A DNA stretch of 64,000 nucleotides. Source: JADJXV01 sp046328995. Its GTDB lineage: Bacteria; Bacteroidota; Ignavibacteria; Kapaibacteriales; UBA961. This document shows, piece after piece, positions 33,834-42,448 of the stretch (position 1 is the first letter of the stretch; every line of letters begins with the position of its first letter). The notes under the pieces are model-generated. The model searched no databases. It was not told the origin of the DNA and saw nothing but the letters and a program-made list of their open reading frames with translations. The DNA lies in contig JAXLVN010000001.1 in the NCBI GenBank assembly GCA_046328995.1, positions 372,001-436,000 of the forward strand. The letters are read 5' to 3'. Made by a program: the position numbers and the translations under genes.

Positions 33834-35570
33834 TTACGTACGTACATTCAATCCCATTGTATCGAGCAGCGAATCGACGGCATGCTGCGCCTCAGCTGAC
33901 GGTGTATGGGTATTTTCGAGATTCAGCACTTTATCGGCATATTTGACCGTTTGCTCGCGGTGCGTGACGACAATACATGCTGTATCAGGATATTTACGCT
34001 TGAACGCTTGCCAGAATCTACTCTCGGTACCGGCATCCATTGCTGCCGTGCAGTCATCAAGTAGTAATAGCTGCGGCGCCCGTACAAGTGTCCGAGCAAT
34101 TGACAGACGTTGTTTTTGACCGCCGGAGAGCGAAATACCCTTTTGTCCTAGTCTTGACTCCAAACCACTATCAAACCTTACAACCTCCGGTAAAAGTTGT
34201 GCAGTTTCGAGCGCAGAATGTATCTCACTTTCAGTGAAAGAATTACCTAACATTATGTTTTGTATAATAGTTTCACTAAATAACACCGATTCCTGCCGAA
34301 CATATCCCAGATACAGCGCCAGCTCCTCCGACGAAAGTCTGCGTGTATCGACTCCGTTGAGCAAAATTCGTCCGGAGGTCGGAGTCAAATTCTTGGCTAC
34401 CAGCTCAAGAAGCGTCGTCTTGCCAGCCCCGACCTCACCGACAACAGCCAGAATTTCTCCCTTGTGCAGCGTGAAGCTTGTGGGCTTTAAGGCAAGCGTC
34501 GAATTTTCTACCGAAGGATATTCAAACGTTACATCCTGAAAAACCAATGATGTAAATTCTTCTGATTTCAGGAGATTTGTTCGGAACGGGAAATATTCAT
34601 AATCATCCTCAAGTTCTTCTGTTTCTGAGAGACGCTCGGAATACTTCATAATCTGCTTCGACGATGCCCAGGACCAGCAGAGTGTCCAAACGGGCTCGAC
34701 CAAGCGTTCTAAGTAGAGTACAAACAACAGGAATGTTCCCAGGTCGATTTTCTTCGCAATAGTAAAATAGCTCCCCACAATCACTACAATAATTGTCCCG
34801 CAATGATTGGTCAGCATCGAAAACAGGTGGACGAGCTGATTAATTCTCAAAAAATCTTTTTCGCGTTGTACTCTCTCATCGAGTGCCTGCTGATACTTTG
34901 CTACCTGATCGGCTTCACTCTGTGTGCTTTTGACCACCCGGATACCCGAAAGACAGGTCTCTAAGAGATTATTACATGCCGAAACGGCTTCCTGCTTTGC
35001 TTCAGCATAGTTGACGAGTCGATCCTGAGCACGGGAAAGAATGACGACCAGAAATGGCAACGGCAAGAAGCTCCAGAGTGTTAATTCCCATGAATAATAG
35101 CACATTACAGTTAGCGAAAACCCGAGTACGAGTACTGCTTCAATCGGACGCATAATACCCGAACAGCCGAACCACGCAATGCGGTCATGGGCTCCGTCGA
35201 TATCATCCGTCAGCCGAGTCAGCAGGTCACCGGTGCGATAATTCTGGAAGAATTGATATCCTTTTTTCGTAAACACATTATAATAATACGTTCGTACCTG
35301 CTCGGCTATGCGGAAATTCATCCTCGCCCTCGAGAGCGGAAGCATTCGGGAGAACAATTCATGAATAATTCCAACAAAGAAGTATAGCCATATAGCTGAA
35401 TGAATGCTGCGGAGATCGAATTTTCCCTGCATCTGATCGACGATAAGCTTGAGTAGAATCGGGAATCCTGTTTTGAGTCCGATCGTAATGACAGTAAGAG
35501 CAAGCACAATACTCATATGCGCCTTGTTGTTACGCCAAAATCTCATAAACCATTGCAATAGATTACGCAT
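33834..35570 (-). CDS. ABC exporter subunit (TMD-NBD) with degenerate Walker B
   Basis: 578 residues from ATG 35570. Six-helix type exporter domain (about residues 20-310) then an ATPase domain with Walker A GEVGAGKTTL, signature LSGGQKQRLSIA and H-loop VVTHREQ. The Walker B reads LLLLDDCTAAMD: the catalytic glutamate is Asp, which impairs ATP hydrolysis in that site. The signature is canonical. It overlaps its partner gene (35563-37356) by 8 bp. Together they match heterodimeric exporters such as TM287/288 or LmrCD, which export lipids, drugs or peptides. Cargo unknown. Confidence 0.9.
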   Translation of the reverse strand: MRNLLQWFMRFWRNNKAHMSIVLALTVITIGLKTGFPILLKLIVDQMQGKFDLRSIHSAIWLYFFVGIIHELFSRMLPLSRARMNFRIAEQVRTYYYNVFTKKGYQFFQNYRTGDLLTRLTDDIDGAHDRIAWFGCSGIMRPIEAVLVLGFSLTVMCYYSWELTLWSFLPLPFLVVILSRAQDRLVNYAEAKQEAVSACNNLLETCLSGIRVVKSTQSEADQVAKYQQALDERVQREKDFLRINQLVHLFSMLTNHCGTIIVVIVGSYFTIAKKIDLGTFLLFVLYLERLVEPVWTLCWSWASSKQIMKYSERLSETEELEDDYEYFPFRTNLLKSEEFTSLVFQDVTFEYPSVENSTLALKPTSFTLHKGEILAVVGEVGAGKTTLLELVAKNLTPTSGRILLNGVDTRRLSSEELALYLGYVRQESVLFSETIIQNIMLGNSFTESEIHSALETAQLLPEVVRFDSGLESRLGQKGISLSGGQKQRLSIARTLVRAPQLLLLDDCTAAMDAGTESRFWQAFKRKYPDTACIVVTHREQTVKYADKVLNLENTHTPSAEAQHAVDSLLDTMGLNVRT

Positions 35571-37356
35571 AGTGTGTGGCTCCTCCGGTTTGAAGTGAAT
35601 ATAATTGAGCGTACATTCCGCCCTTTGAAAGTAATTCCCGGTGACTTCCCTGTTCGATAAGCCGTCCTCTGTCCATGACAAAAATCGTATCGGCATGAAT
35701 AATCGTCGCCAGCCGGTGAGCAATTATTACCGACGTGCGTCCTTCGAGCAGTGTATTCAAGCTTGCCTGAACACGTGCTTCCGTGACAGGATCCACCGAA
35801 CTCGTCGCTTCGTCAATTACCAAGATATCCGGATTAAAAGCTAGGGCTCGTGCGAAAGACAACAGCTGACGCTCACCATAGGATAAGTTCTTACCGTTTT
35901 CGACTAATACAGTGTCAAGTCCATTCTCAAAACGATCGATGATATGTTCTATGTCGAGATTCTTAATTGCCGCCTCGACTGCTTCATCGGTAATGTCCGA
36001 ACGTAAGGCTTTCAGATTCTCCCGGATAGTCCCAGGAAACAAAAATATATCCTGCATGACGAAGCTCATTTTGGCTGCCAGGTCTTCCTGCCTGTAGTGC
36101 CTGATATCAGTACCGTCTATCGTAATCGCCCCATTCGTCACATCATACCAGCGTGTTAGCAGGGAGAGAATGGTGGTCTTTCCTGCTCCGGTAGCACCGA
36201 CAATTGCCACGGACTTACCTTTTGGTATTTCAAACGATACACCTTGCAGAACTGCGTTATCATTATACCCAAACTGCACATTGTCGAATCGTATTGCCGA
36301 CTCGAACGGCTTCATTAATAAGGGCTTTGATGGATTCAACACTTCCGGCTTCATGTCCAGAATATCAAAAATACGTTCTGCACCACCCATCGACTTTTGG
36401 AGTTCGCTGATCTGCTCAGAAATCATAATCAACGGATGTACGATCGCAGCAACATATTGAATAAACAGCCAAATAGTGCCGACAGTCATGGTACCGGAGG
36501 CAATTTTACCTGCACCGATATGCAGTATGATGACATTGACGATGACGGGTGTGAGGAACATGATGAACCAAAACATCGCCTCAATACTTTCAATCTTCGT
36601 GGCGTAGATCGTCTTTTCACGGTTCATTTCCGCAAATTTATCGCGTGACCAGCCCAGATTCCCCAGATTACGAAGGAGGGGAATTGCTGTGATATGTTCG
36701 CCCGAGAAACCCGTGATCGACGCATACATCTCTCTGTCTTTTCTGAACATAGGTCGCATCTTACCAAAAACGACGATTGCACTTCCCACAAAGAGCGGTG
36801 CGCAGAGAAGGACATAGAGGGTAAATTCAACACTTACCGTGAACATTATAGCGAGTGAAACGCCAATATTCAACATGGCACCAAACAGTTGTAAACCGAC
36901 CGACGAGAAAAGCATAAAGAGCCGTTGCGAGTCAGACTCAATCCTGGAGATCAGCTTCCCTGTTTCGGTCGTATCGAAGAAGCGTATAGAGAGGGTTAGG
37001 ACATGATTGAGGAGTTTTTTCTTCAGATCGCTCACGATTGTAATTCCCATTGAACCCACGACGAGCGACTGAAAATACTCAAATCCACGGTGTATAACCA
37101 GCATACCAAGATAGGCAGCAGAGAGCCACAGGAGGAGTGCACCATTTCCCGTGGTGATACCACGGTCGATAATCGAACGAAATATAAGCGGCAAACCGGC
37201 AAGAAAGATTGTGGAAGTAATTGCCGATACAAAAGCCCACAGTAATTCTCTCCGATGCCCGCTAAATAAATATATCATGCGCTTGAGGACAGAAAGCTTG
37301 ATCGCCTTTTTCTGTACTTCTGCGAAGTCGTCATTTTCTTCAAATAAATCAAACAT
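35563..37356 (-). CDS. ABC exporter subunit (TMD-NBD) with degenerate signature
   Basis: 597 residues. The exporter membrane domain spans about residues 25-330; the ATPase has Walker A GATGAGKTTIL, Walker B ILVIDEATSSVD with the catalytic Glu intact, and H-loop IIAHRLAT. Its signature is LSYGERQLLSFA instead of LSGGQ. Because each ATP site pairs the Walker motifs of one subunit with the signature of the other, this altered signature faces the Asp-containing Walker B of the partner, giving one weak and one competent site. It is first in the pair and probably transcribed from the large gap upstream. Confidence 0.9.
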   Translation of the reverse strand: MFDLFEENDDFAEVQKKAIKLSVLKRMIYLFSGHRRELLWAFVSAITSTIFLAGLPLIFRSIIDRGITTGNGALLLWLSAAYLGMLVIHRGFEYFQSLVVGSMGITIVSDLKKKLLNHVLTLSIRFFDTTETGKLISRIESDSQRLFMLFSSVGLQLFGAMLNIGVSLAIMFTVSVEFTLYVLLCAPLFVGSAIVVFGKMRPMFRKDREMYASITGFSGEHITAIPLLRNLGNLGWSRDKFAEMNREKTIYATKIESIEAMFWFIMFLTPVIVNVIILHIGAGKIASGTMTVGTIWLFIQYVAAIVHPLIMISEQISELQKSMGGAERIFDILDMKPEVLNPSKPLLMKPFESAIRFDNVQFGYNDNAVLQGVSFEIPKGKSVAIVGATGAGKTTILSLLTRWYDVTNGAITIDGTDIRHYRQEDLAAKMSFVMQDIFLFPGTIRENLKALRSDITDEAVEAAIKNLDIEHIIDRFENGLDTVLVENGKNLSYGERQLLSFARALAFNPDILVIDEATSSVDPVTEARVQASLNTLLEGRTSVIIAHRLATIIHADTIFVMDRGRLIEQGSHRELLSKGGMYAQLYSLQTGGATHYA

Positions 37357-37465
37357 TGGTTTTCTTTCGGTAAATAGTTAGATGTAAACATGATAATAAA
37401 GAGTAAGTGGATAAAAAATCAAAATTATTCTACAGTAAACTCGTAAAGCGCCGGCTAGATCGGCG

Positions 37466-37687
37466 CTATGGCCGCACTGTTTTGCGATGCGTTGCCGTTA
37501 CAAGTCCAGTTTTATCCACTTCGACGACAGAAAATACCGTTTTTGTTTTCCGTTGATCTCCCATTGTTGGCTCAGCGGACAAGTGTGTAGTATAGAATTC
37601 ATACAGCGAACCGAATAATCGGTTAGAAAAGAGCCCAAAAGAATAGTCATAGTCAATTCCTTTAAAAATTTGATAATAGTGTAATAA
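37466..37687 (-). pseudogene. Possible gene remnant or small ORF lacking a start codon
   Basis: Open for 73 codons between an in-frame TAA at 37688-37690 and a TAG at 37466. The peptide has regular-looking composition (for example FGLFSNRLFGSLYEFY and VFSVVEVDKTG) but no ATG, GTG or TTG near its beginning. A good AAAGGA site sits just upstream but serves a different frame (ATG 37650). A frameshifted remnant is one explanation; chance is another. No family recognised. Confidence 0.25.
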
Positions 37688-38038
37688 TTATTGCAGATAC
37701 AGCAGCAGTCGAGCGCCGGACGATGGCGCAGTTTCCCGGGTAAAGCAAAATCAATTCTTCGTCAGGTGCAACAATTCTCCTACATTGGGACACAATGCAT
37801 AGAAACGAAACACCATTACCTCACAAAGGCTACCGTAATAGCAGGAAGTAATCACAACATGAAGATATAAATACGAAGGAATATATCAGGCGAATTCTGC
37901 GAAAGAATGCCCGAAGGAGTCGGATGCGCATCCTGCAATCAGCAGGTAACGCGGTATGAGAGAGGGTTGTTCATAGGGAGTTCTCCTTTCAGAGAAGTAC
38001 TGAAATTGTCGCATCATAAGCACATATCAGGTCATTCG

Positions 38039-38075
38039 GAAGCGGCGGCTCGGACGTGCAGAAGCGGCGGCTCGG
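38039..38075. repeat. Two-copy 22-bp direct repeat
   Basis: GAAGCGGCGGCTCGG occurs at 38039 and again 22 bp later, ending at 38075. It is GC-rich compared with the surrounding AT-rich leader and lies about 220 bp before alaS. Function unknown. Confidence 0.7.
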
Positions 38076-38232
38076 GATGAGAGAAATGCGTTCGTGCGAA
38101 CACTAATCAGTGCGAAAATAGAGTATTTACATCAGAGTGCAAATTAAATTTTGGTCATTATCCACACAATTTTCTATCGGATTTTTTTACCTGACCATTT
38201 ATTTATGCAGCGCCGGAACGCAGGAAATTCCG

Positions 38233-38240
38233 TATTTTTG
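38233..38240 (+). promoter_or_regulatory. Possible -7 element (TATTTTTG) before alaS
   Basis: An exact match to TAnnTTTG located 53 bp before the alaS ATG. The -33 region is not convincing. It supports a Bacteroidota-like housekeeping promoter but is tentative. Confidence 0.35.
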
Positions 38241-38293
38241 AGTCAATTCGTCTCTAATTTTTGGATTACTTGATTACCTACACGAGCAATGTT

Positions 38294-40837
38294 ATGCAGT
38301 TGACTTCCCGCGAAATTCGTCAGTCATTTCTTGATTTTTTTTCTGAACGTGGACACCGCATTGTTCCCAGTGCGCCGGTCGTCCCCCACGGCGATGCGAC
38401 CCTCCTCTTTACGAATGCCGGAATGAATCAGTTCAAAGATGTGTTTCTTGGTGTTGGCAAGCGTGATTTTACCCGTTGCGCCGACACTCAAAAATGTATC
38501 CGCGTCTCCGGCAAGCAAAATGATTTGGAAGAAGTAGGCTACGACACGTATCATCATACATTTTTTGAAATGCTTGGCAATTGGAGCTTCGGAGATTATT
38601 ACAAAGAAGAAGCTATCGCAATGAGTTGGGAATTGCTCACCAATGTGTGGGAATTACCAATGGATCGAATTCATGCGACCGTCTTCCGCACCGATGACGA
38701 AGCATACGATATTTGGCGTCACTACTTACCCGAAAGCCAAATTCACCGATTTGACGAAAAAGATAATTTTTGGGAAATGGGCGATACCGGACCATGTGGA
38801 CCATGCTCCGAAATACACTTCGACCGTACTCCCGACTTATCTGGCGGACCACTTGTTAATAAAGGTGTCCCCGAAGTCATAGAAATCTGGAATAATGTTT
38901 TTATTCAATACAATCGTAAACCTGATGGTTCATTAGAGAAACTCGTTTCCACTCATGTTGATACAGGCATGGGTTTTGAGCGTATTTGTTCGGTTTTGCA
39001 AAATAAATCTTCCAATTATGAAACTGATATTTTTGCACCACTTCTTTCCAAAATCGAGCAATTATCAAATAAGAAATATGAGTCTGCCTTAGACAGTGAA
39101 ATTGGTATTGCCATGCGCGTCGTCGCCGATCATATCCGTACTCTCGCCTTCTCTATCGCCGATGGTGCTATCCCTGGTAATGATGGTCGCGGCTATGTGC
39201 TTCGCCGCATACTGCGTCGTGCTTCCCGATACTCACGCAATCTAGGCTTCCGCGAGCCTGTTTTATGGAAATTAGTACAGACTCTTGTCGATACGATGGG
39301 TGATATTTTCCCGGAAATTGTGTCGCAACAGGCAATTGTAGAGCGTATAATCCGCGCCGAAGAGGACAGCTTTTTGCAGACTCTCGATCGTGGTCTTGAG
39401 AGATTTGGAGATATAGAGCGAACAGTACGGGCAAGCGGCTCGACGACTATTTCGGGTGAAGATACGTTCCAACTCTATGATACATTTGGTTTTCCGATTG
39501 ATCTTACGGAATTACTCGCACGTGAGCGTGGGCTTACGATTGATACTGCACGATGCAATGAGCTCATGCAGGAACAAAAAATACGTTCTCGCGCAGCTCG
39601 AAAAGCGCATATTCAGCAGGTTGAGCTCCCGACTGTCGATGCTTCGTCGGAGTTTGTAGGTTGGAGTGATTTGACAGCCGAATCGACGGTGCTGTTTGTG
39701 AAGGATAATCAGATTGTACTCGACCGAACGCCATTTTATGTTGAAATGGGTGGACAGCAATCTGACTTCGGAGAAATTATCGTAGGTGGCAACCGTTATG
39801 GAATTATTGATGTTAGAAAGTCAGGTAATGCGATAATTCATTTCGCAGATACCGATGTAGAGCATCTCATTGGTGACACGGCCGTCGCGTCGGTCGATTC
39901 TCGCCGTCGCTGGGATATTCAACGCAATCACTCTGCCACGCACCTTTTACATGAGGCCCTACGCCGCGTACTCGGTAATCATGTGCAGCAGTCCGGTTCA
40001 CTCGTTGCGCCCGATGCATTACGGTTTGACTTTTCTCATTTCCAAAAAGTCAGCTCGGAGGAGCTTCTTGAAATTGAACATATTATCAACGACAAAATCC
40101 GCGAACGTTTCCCTGTTCTCACTCTTGAATTGCCGATTGAAGAAGCCCGTAAGATTAATGGCGTGAAGATGTTTTTTGGCGATAAATACGGTGATAAGGT
40201 GCGGGTTGTGATTATCGACGAGAAATTTTCGGCGGAATTCTGCGGTGGTACACATGTGACAAATTCAAGTGATATCGGATTATTTAAAATCCTTCATGAG
40301 ACATCCATTGCATCTGGAATTCGGCGCATCGAAGCTGTTACTTCTGCCGGAGTTGAATCCTACATTCATGGTCTTCATCAGGCGATTGAAGACGAGAAAA
40401 CGTCTGCTCATGGGCTTCAAGACAGAATCAGGCAATTAGAAAAAGAATTATCTCAATACAAAGTAGAGCAAATCGCTGCTGAAATCCCTGCGATGATTTC
40501 AAAAGCAACCATCAAAGACGGCATTCGGGTCGTAGCCGAGCAAATTCCTTCAACCGATGGCGAACAGTTAAAAACACTCGGCGATCACCTTCGCAATGGT
40601 CTTGGTAAGCAAGGAATTGGCGTCCTTGCAACCGTTACGGACGGTAAAATTCAACTCGTATGTGTCGTCACCGATGACCTTCTCTCCCGCTTTCAGGCAG
40701 GCAAGCTTGTGGGCGCTCTTGCGAAACAACTCGGTGGTGGCGGTGGCGGAAAGCCGCACCTTGCGACGGCCGGAGGCAAAGACATCGATAAACTTAGTGA
40801 AGCATTAGCTTCGTTTTCCACTATAGTCGGCCTTTAA
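38294..40837 (+). CDS. alaS: Alanyl-tRNA synthetase
   Basis: 847 residues from ATG 38294 (QLTSREIRQSFLDFF start, the standard N-terminus). Order: class II catalytic domain (NDLEEVGYDTYHHTFFEMLGNWSFG landmark, about residues 73-98), tRNA-recognition region, editing domain with HxxxH (NHSATHLLH) and CxxxH (FCGGTHV) zinc motifs, coiled coil and C-Ala domain ending with the Gly-rich GGGGGGKPHLATAGG. It charges tRNA-Ala and hydrolyses mischarged Ser or Gly. The TTG at 38261 is rejected as start. Confidence 0.97.
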   Translation: MQLTSREIRQSFLDFFSERGHRIVPSAPVVPHGDATLLFTNAGMNQFKDVFLGVGKRDFTRCADTQKCIRVSGKQNDLEEVGYDTYHHTFFEMLGNWSFGDYYKEEAIAMSWELLTNVWELPMDRIHATVFRTDDEAYDIWRHYLPESQIHRFDEKDNFWEMGDTGPCGPCSEIHFDRTPDLSGGPLVNKGVPEVIEIWNNVFIQYNRKPDGSLEKLVSTHVDTGMGFERICSVLQNKSSNYETDIFAPLLSKIEQLSNKKYESALDSEIGIAMRVVADHIRTLAFSIADGAIPGNDGRGYVLRRILRRASRYSRNLGFREPVLWKLVQTLVDTMGDIFPEIVSQQAIVERIIRAEEDSFLQTLDRGLERFGDIERTVRASGSTTISGEDTFQLYDTFGFPIDLTELLARERGLTIDTARCNELMQEQKIRSRAARKAHIQQVELPTVDASSEFVGWSDLTAESTVLFVKDNQIVLDRTPFYVEMGGQQSDFGEIIVGGNRYGIIDVRKSGNAIIHFADTDVEHLIGDTAVASVDSRRRWDIQRNHSATHLLHEALRRVLGNHVQQSGSLVAPDALRFDFSHFQKVSSEELLEIEHIINDKIRERFPVLTLELPIEEARKINGVKMFFGDKYGDKVRVVIIDEKFSAEFCGGTHVTNSSDIGLFKILHETSIASGIRRIEAVTSAGVESYIHGLHQAIEDEKTSAHGLQDRIRQLEKELSQYKVEQIAAEIPAMISKATIKDGIRVVAEQIPSTDGEQLKTLGDHLRNGLGKQGIGVLATVTDGKIQLVCVVTDDLLSRFQAGKLVGALAKQLGGGGGGKPHLATAGGKDIDKLSEALASFSTIVGL

Positions 40838-40886
40838 CCACTTTTTTCGGTTTTTTTTATTATTCATTATTTATCGGAGTAGTAGT

Positions 40887-41255
40887 ATGTCGTATGATGC
40901 AACAGGGAAAATTCACGAAATCTTCCCGGAGATACAAGTAAGTGACAAATTTCGCAAACGTGAATTTGTGCTCGAAATTCAAGACGGTATGTATGCTAAT
41001 TTTATCAAATTTGAGCTTTCACAGGACAAATGCAGTTTGCTCGACGGATATAAAAACGGACAAGAAATCAAAGTACATTTTAATTTGTCCGGCAAGCCAT
41101 TTACCAATAAAGATGGTAAAGTACTGTATTTCAATAATCTGCGCGCCTGGAAAATTGAAAATGTCAGCGGCGGCAGTTCATCGTCGAATGAAGATGATTA
41201 CTATGCTCCTGCGGCTGCAGGTCGTCCCGATGAATTCGATGACGTTCCATTCTAA
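40887..41255 (+). CDS. DUF3127 OB-fold-like protein with SSB-type acidic tail
   Basis: 122 residues. Residues 1-90 match the DUF3127 family of Bacteroidota (GKIHEIFPEIQVSDKFRKREF, then LDGYKNGQEIKVHFNLSG), a small beta-rich, OB-like domain. Residues 95-122 form a Ser/Asp/Ala-rich linker ending DEFDDVPF. That tip closely resembles the DDDIPF tail of single-stranded DNA-binding protein, which docks repair and replication proteins. Binding to single-stranded nucleic acid is therefore likely but inferred. It has its own terminator, 41272-41309. Confidence 0.85.
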   Translation: MSYDATGKIHEIFPEIQVSDKFRKREFVLEIQDGMYANFIKFELSQDKCSLLDGYKNGQEIKVHFNLSGKPFTNKDGKVLYFNNLRAWKIENVSGGSSSSNEDDYYAPAAAGRPDEFDDVPF

Positions 41256-41271
41256 TCCTCGCTCATTATCC

Positions 41272-41309
41272 AACACCGTATTCTTCATTTTGAGGAATAC
41301 GGTGTTTCT
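41272..41309 (+). terminator. Intrinsic terminator after the DUF3127 gene
   Basis: A 12-bp perfect stem AACACCGTATTC / GAATACGGTGTT with an 11-nt loop and a short T run. Confidence 0.8.
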
Positions 41310-41374
41310 ATGTTACCCTTGCCCGGTTATCGGACAGGCATCTGATTTAACGTATTATTTTTAAAAGGACTTAT

Positions 41375-42355
41375 ATGTCTATTGCACGCGGACCGATTTC
41401 TCAGTTTATGGAGCATCATTATCTTCATTTTAATGCTGCGGCATTGATGGATGCTGCTAAAAGCTATGAGCAGCATCTCCTTGAAAACGGAAAAATGATG
41501 ATTACGCTTGCCGGAGCGATGAGCACAGCCGAGCTTGGCAAATCCCTCGCCGAGATGATTCGTCAGGATAAAGTACAGATCATATCGTGTACCGGAGCTA
41601 ATCTCGAAGAAGATATCATGAATTTAGTGGCTCATTCCCATTACAAACGGGTACCCCATTATCGTGATTTATCTCCTCAGGATGAATGGGACTTACTGGA
41701 GAATCATTATAATCGGGTGACGGATACCTGTATTCCGGAAGAGGAAGCATTTAGACGACTTCAAAAACATATTTATAAGCTCTGGAAAGACGCTGATACC
41801 GCAGGTGAACGGTATTTCCCGCATGAATTTATGTATAAGATGTTACTCAGCGGTGTTCTCGAGCAATATTATGAAATTGACCCGAAAAATTCCTGGATGC
41901 TCGCTGCAGCGGAGAAAAACCTTCCCATTGTATGTCCCGGCTGGGAAGATTCCACGATGGGTAATATCTTCGCATCGTATGTCATTAAAGAAGATATTAA
42001 AGCTTCGACCATGAAAAGCGGTATCGAATACATGGCCTGGTTGGCAAAATGGTACATCGCTAATTGTGATGGCAAGGGAATTGGATTTTTCCAAATCGGC
42101 GGCGGTATCGCCGGCGACTTCCCTATCTGCGTAGTGCCCATGCTCTATCAGGACATGGAAATGCACGATATCCCCTTCTGGAGCTACTTCTGTCAAATCA
42201 GCGATTCTACGACCAGCTACGGCTCATATTCAGGTGCAGTCCCCAATGAGAAAATCACCTGGGGCAAGCTTGGTATCGAAACGCCAAAGTTCATCGTCGA
42301 AAGTGATGCTACTATCGTCGCCCCCCTGATTTTCGGATGGCTGCTTGGCTGGTAA
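41375..42355 (+). CDS. Deoxyhypusine-synthase-like enzyme
   Basis: 326 residues. The fold of deoxyhypusine synthase is recognisable from LAGAMSTAELGK, ISCTGANLEEDI, FFQIGGGIAGDFP, and the C-terminal ITWGKLG followed by ESDATIVAPLIFG. Lys298 in TWGK matches the catalytic lysine (human Lys329) that carries the aminobutyl group from spermidine. Bacteria lack eIF5A, so the acceptor is probably putrescine or another amine (homospermidine-synthase-like), or an unknown protein. AAAGGA precedes the ATG. It ends at a bidirectional terminator shared with the LCP gene. Confidence 0.88.
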   Translation: MSIARGPISQFMEHHYLHFNAAALMDAAKSYEQHLLENGKMMITLAGAMSTAELGKSLAEMIRQDKVQIISCTGANLEEDIMNLVAHSHYKRVPHYRDLSPQDEWDLLENHYNRVTDTCIPEEEAFRRLQKHIYKLWKDADTAGERYFPHEFMYKMLLSGVLEQYYEIDPKNSWMLAAAEKNLPIVCPGWEDSTMGNIFASYVIKEDIKASTMKSGIEYMAWLAKWYIANCDGKGIGFFQIGGGIAGDFPICVVPMLYQDMEMHDIPFWSYFCQISDSTTSYGSYSGAVPNEKITWGKLGIETPKFIVESDATIVAPLIFGWLLGW

Positions 42356-42373
42356 AGCATAAGCTAACAAACA

Positions 42374-42419
42374 AAAAAGCGATTCGGGATACTACCACAC
42401 CTCCGAATCGCTTTTTTTA
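42374..42419. terminator. Bidirectional intrinsic terminator
   Basis: A 14-bp perfect stem AAAAAGCGATTCGG / CCGAATCGCTTTTT with T runs on both sides, between convergent genes. Confidence 0.92.
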
Positions 42420-42448
42420 TGTCCGTACTCTCTATGTGTATCTTTCAT

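Larger units (their letters stand above)
37357..38293. other. Long intergenic region without a confident gene
   Basis: About 0.94 kb between the ABC exporter (minus) and alaS (plus). It must hold both promoters. I see no tRNA or known RNA. Three weak minus-strand frames exist: an open frame 37466-37687 with natural-looking composition (including SVVEVDKTG) but no start codon; a 50-codon ORF 37498-37650 with an AAAGGA ribosome-binding site; and a 43-codon ORF 37886-38017. A direct repeat lies at 38041-38075. Decayed gene fragments are the most economical reading. Confidence 0.5.

Noticed and set aside
37886..38017. 43-codon minus-strand ORF with LIAGC lipobox-like end
   Set aside because: The hydrophobic part is too short and the ORF stops about 17 residues after the Cys; other frames over the same stretch are also partly open, so chance is likely.
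40838..40870. Terminator after alaS
   Set aside because: AACCAC followed by a T run and GGTT makes only a four-base stem; too weak to call.
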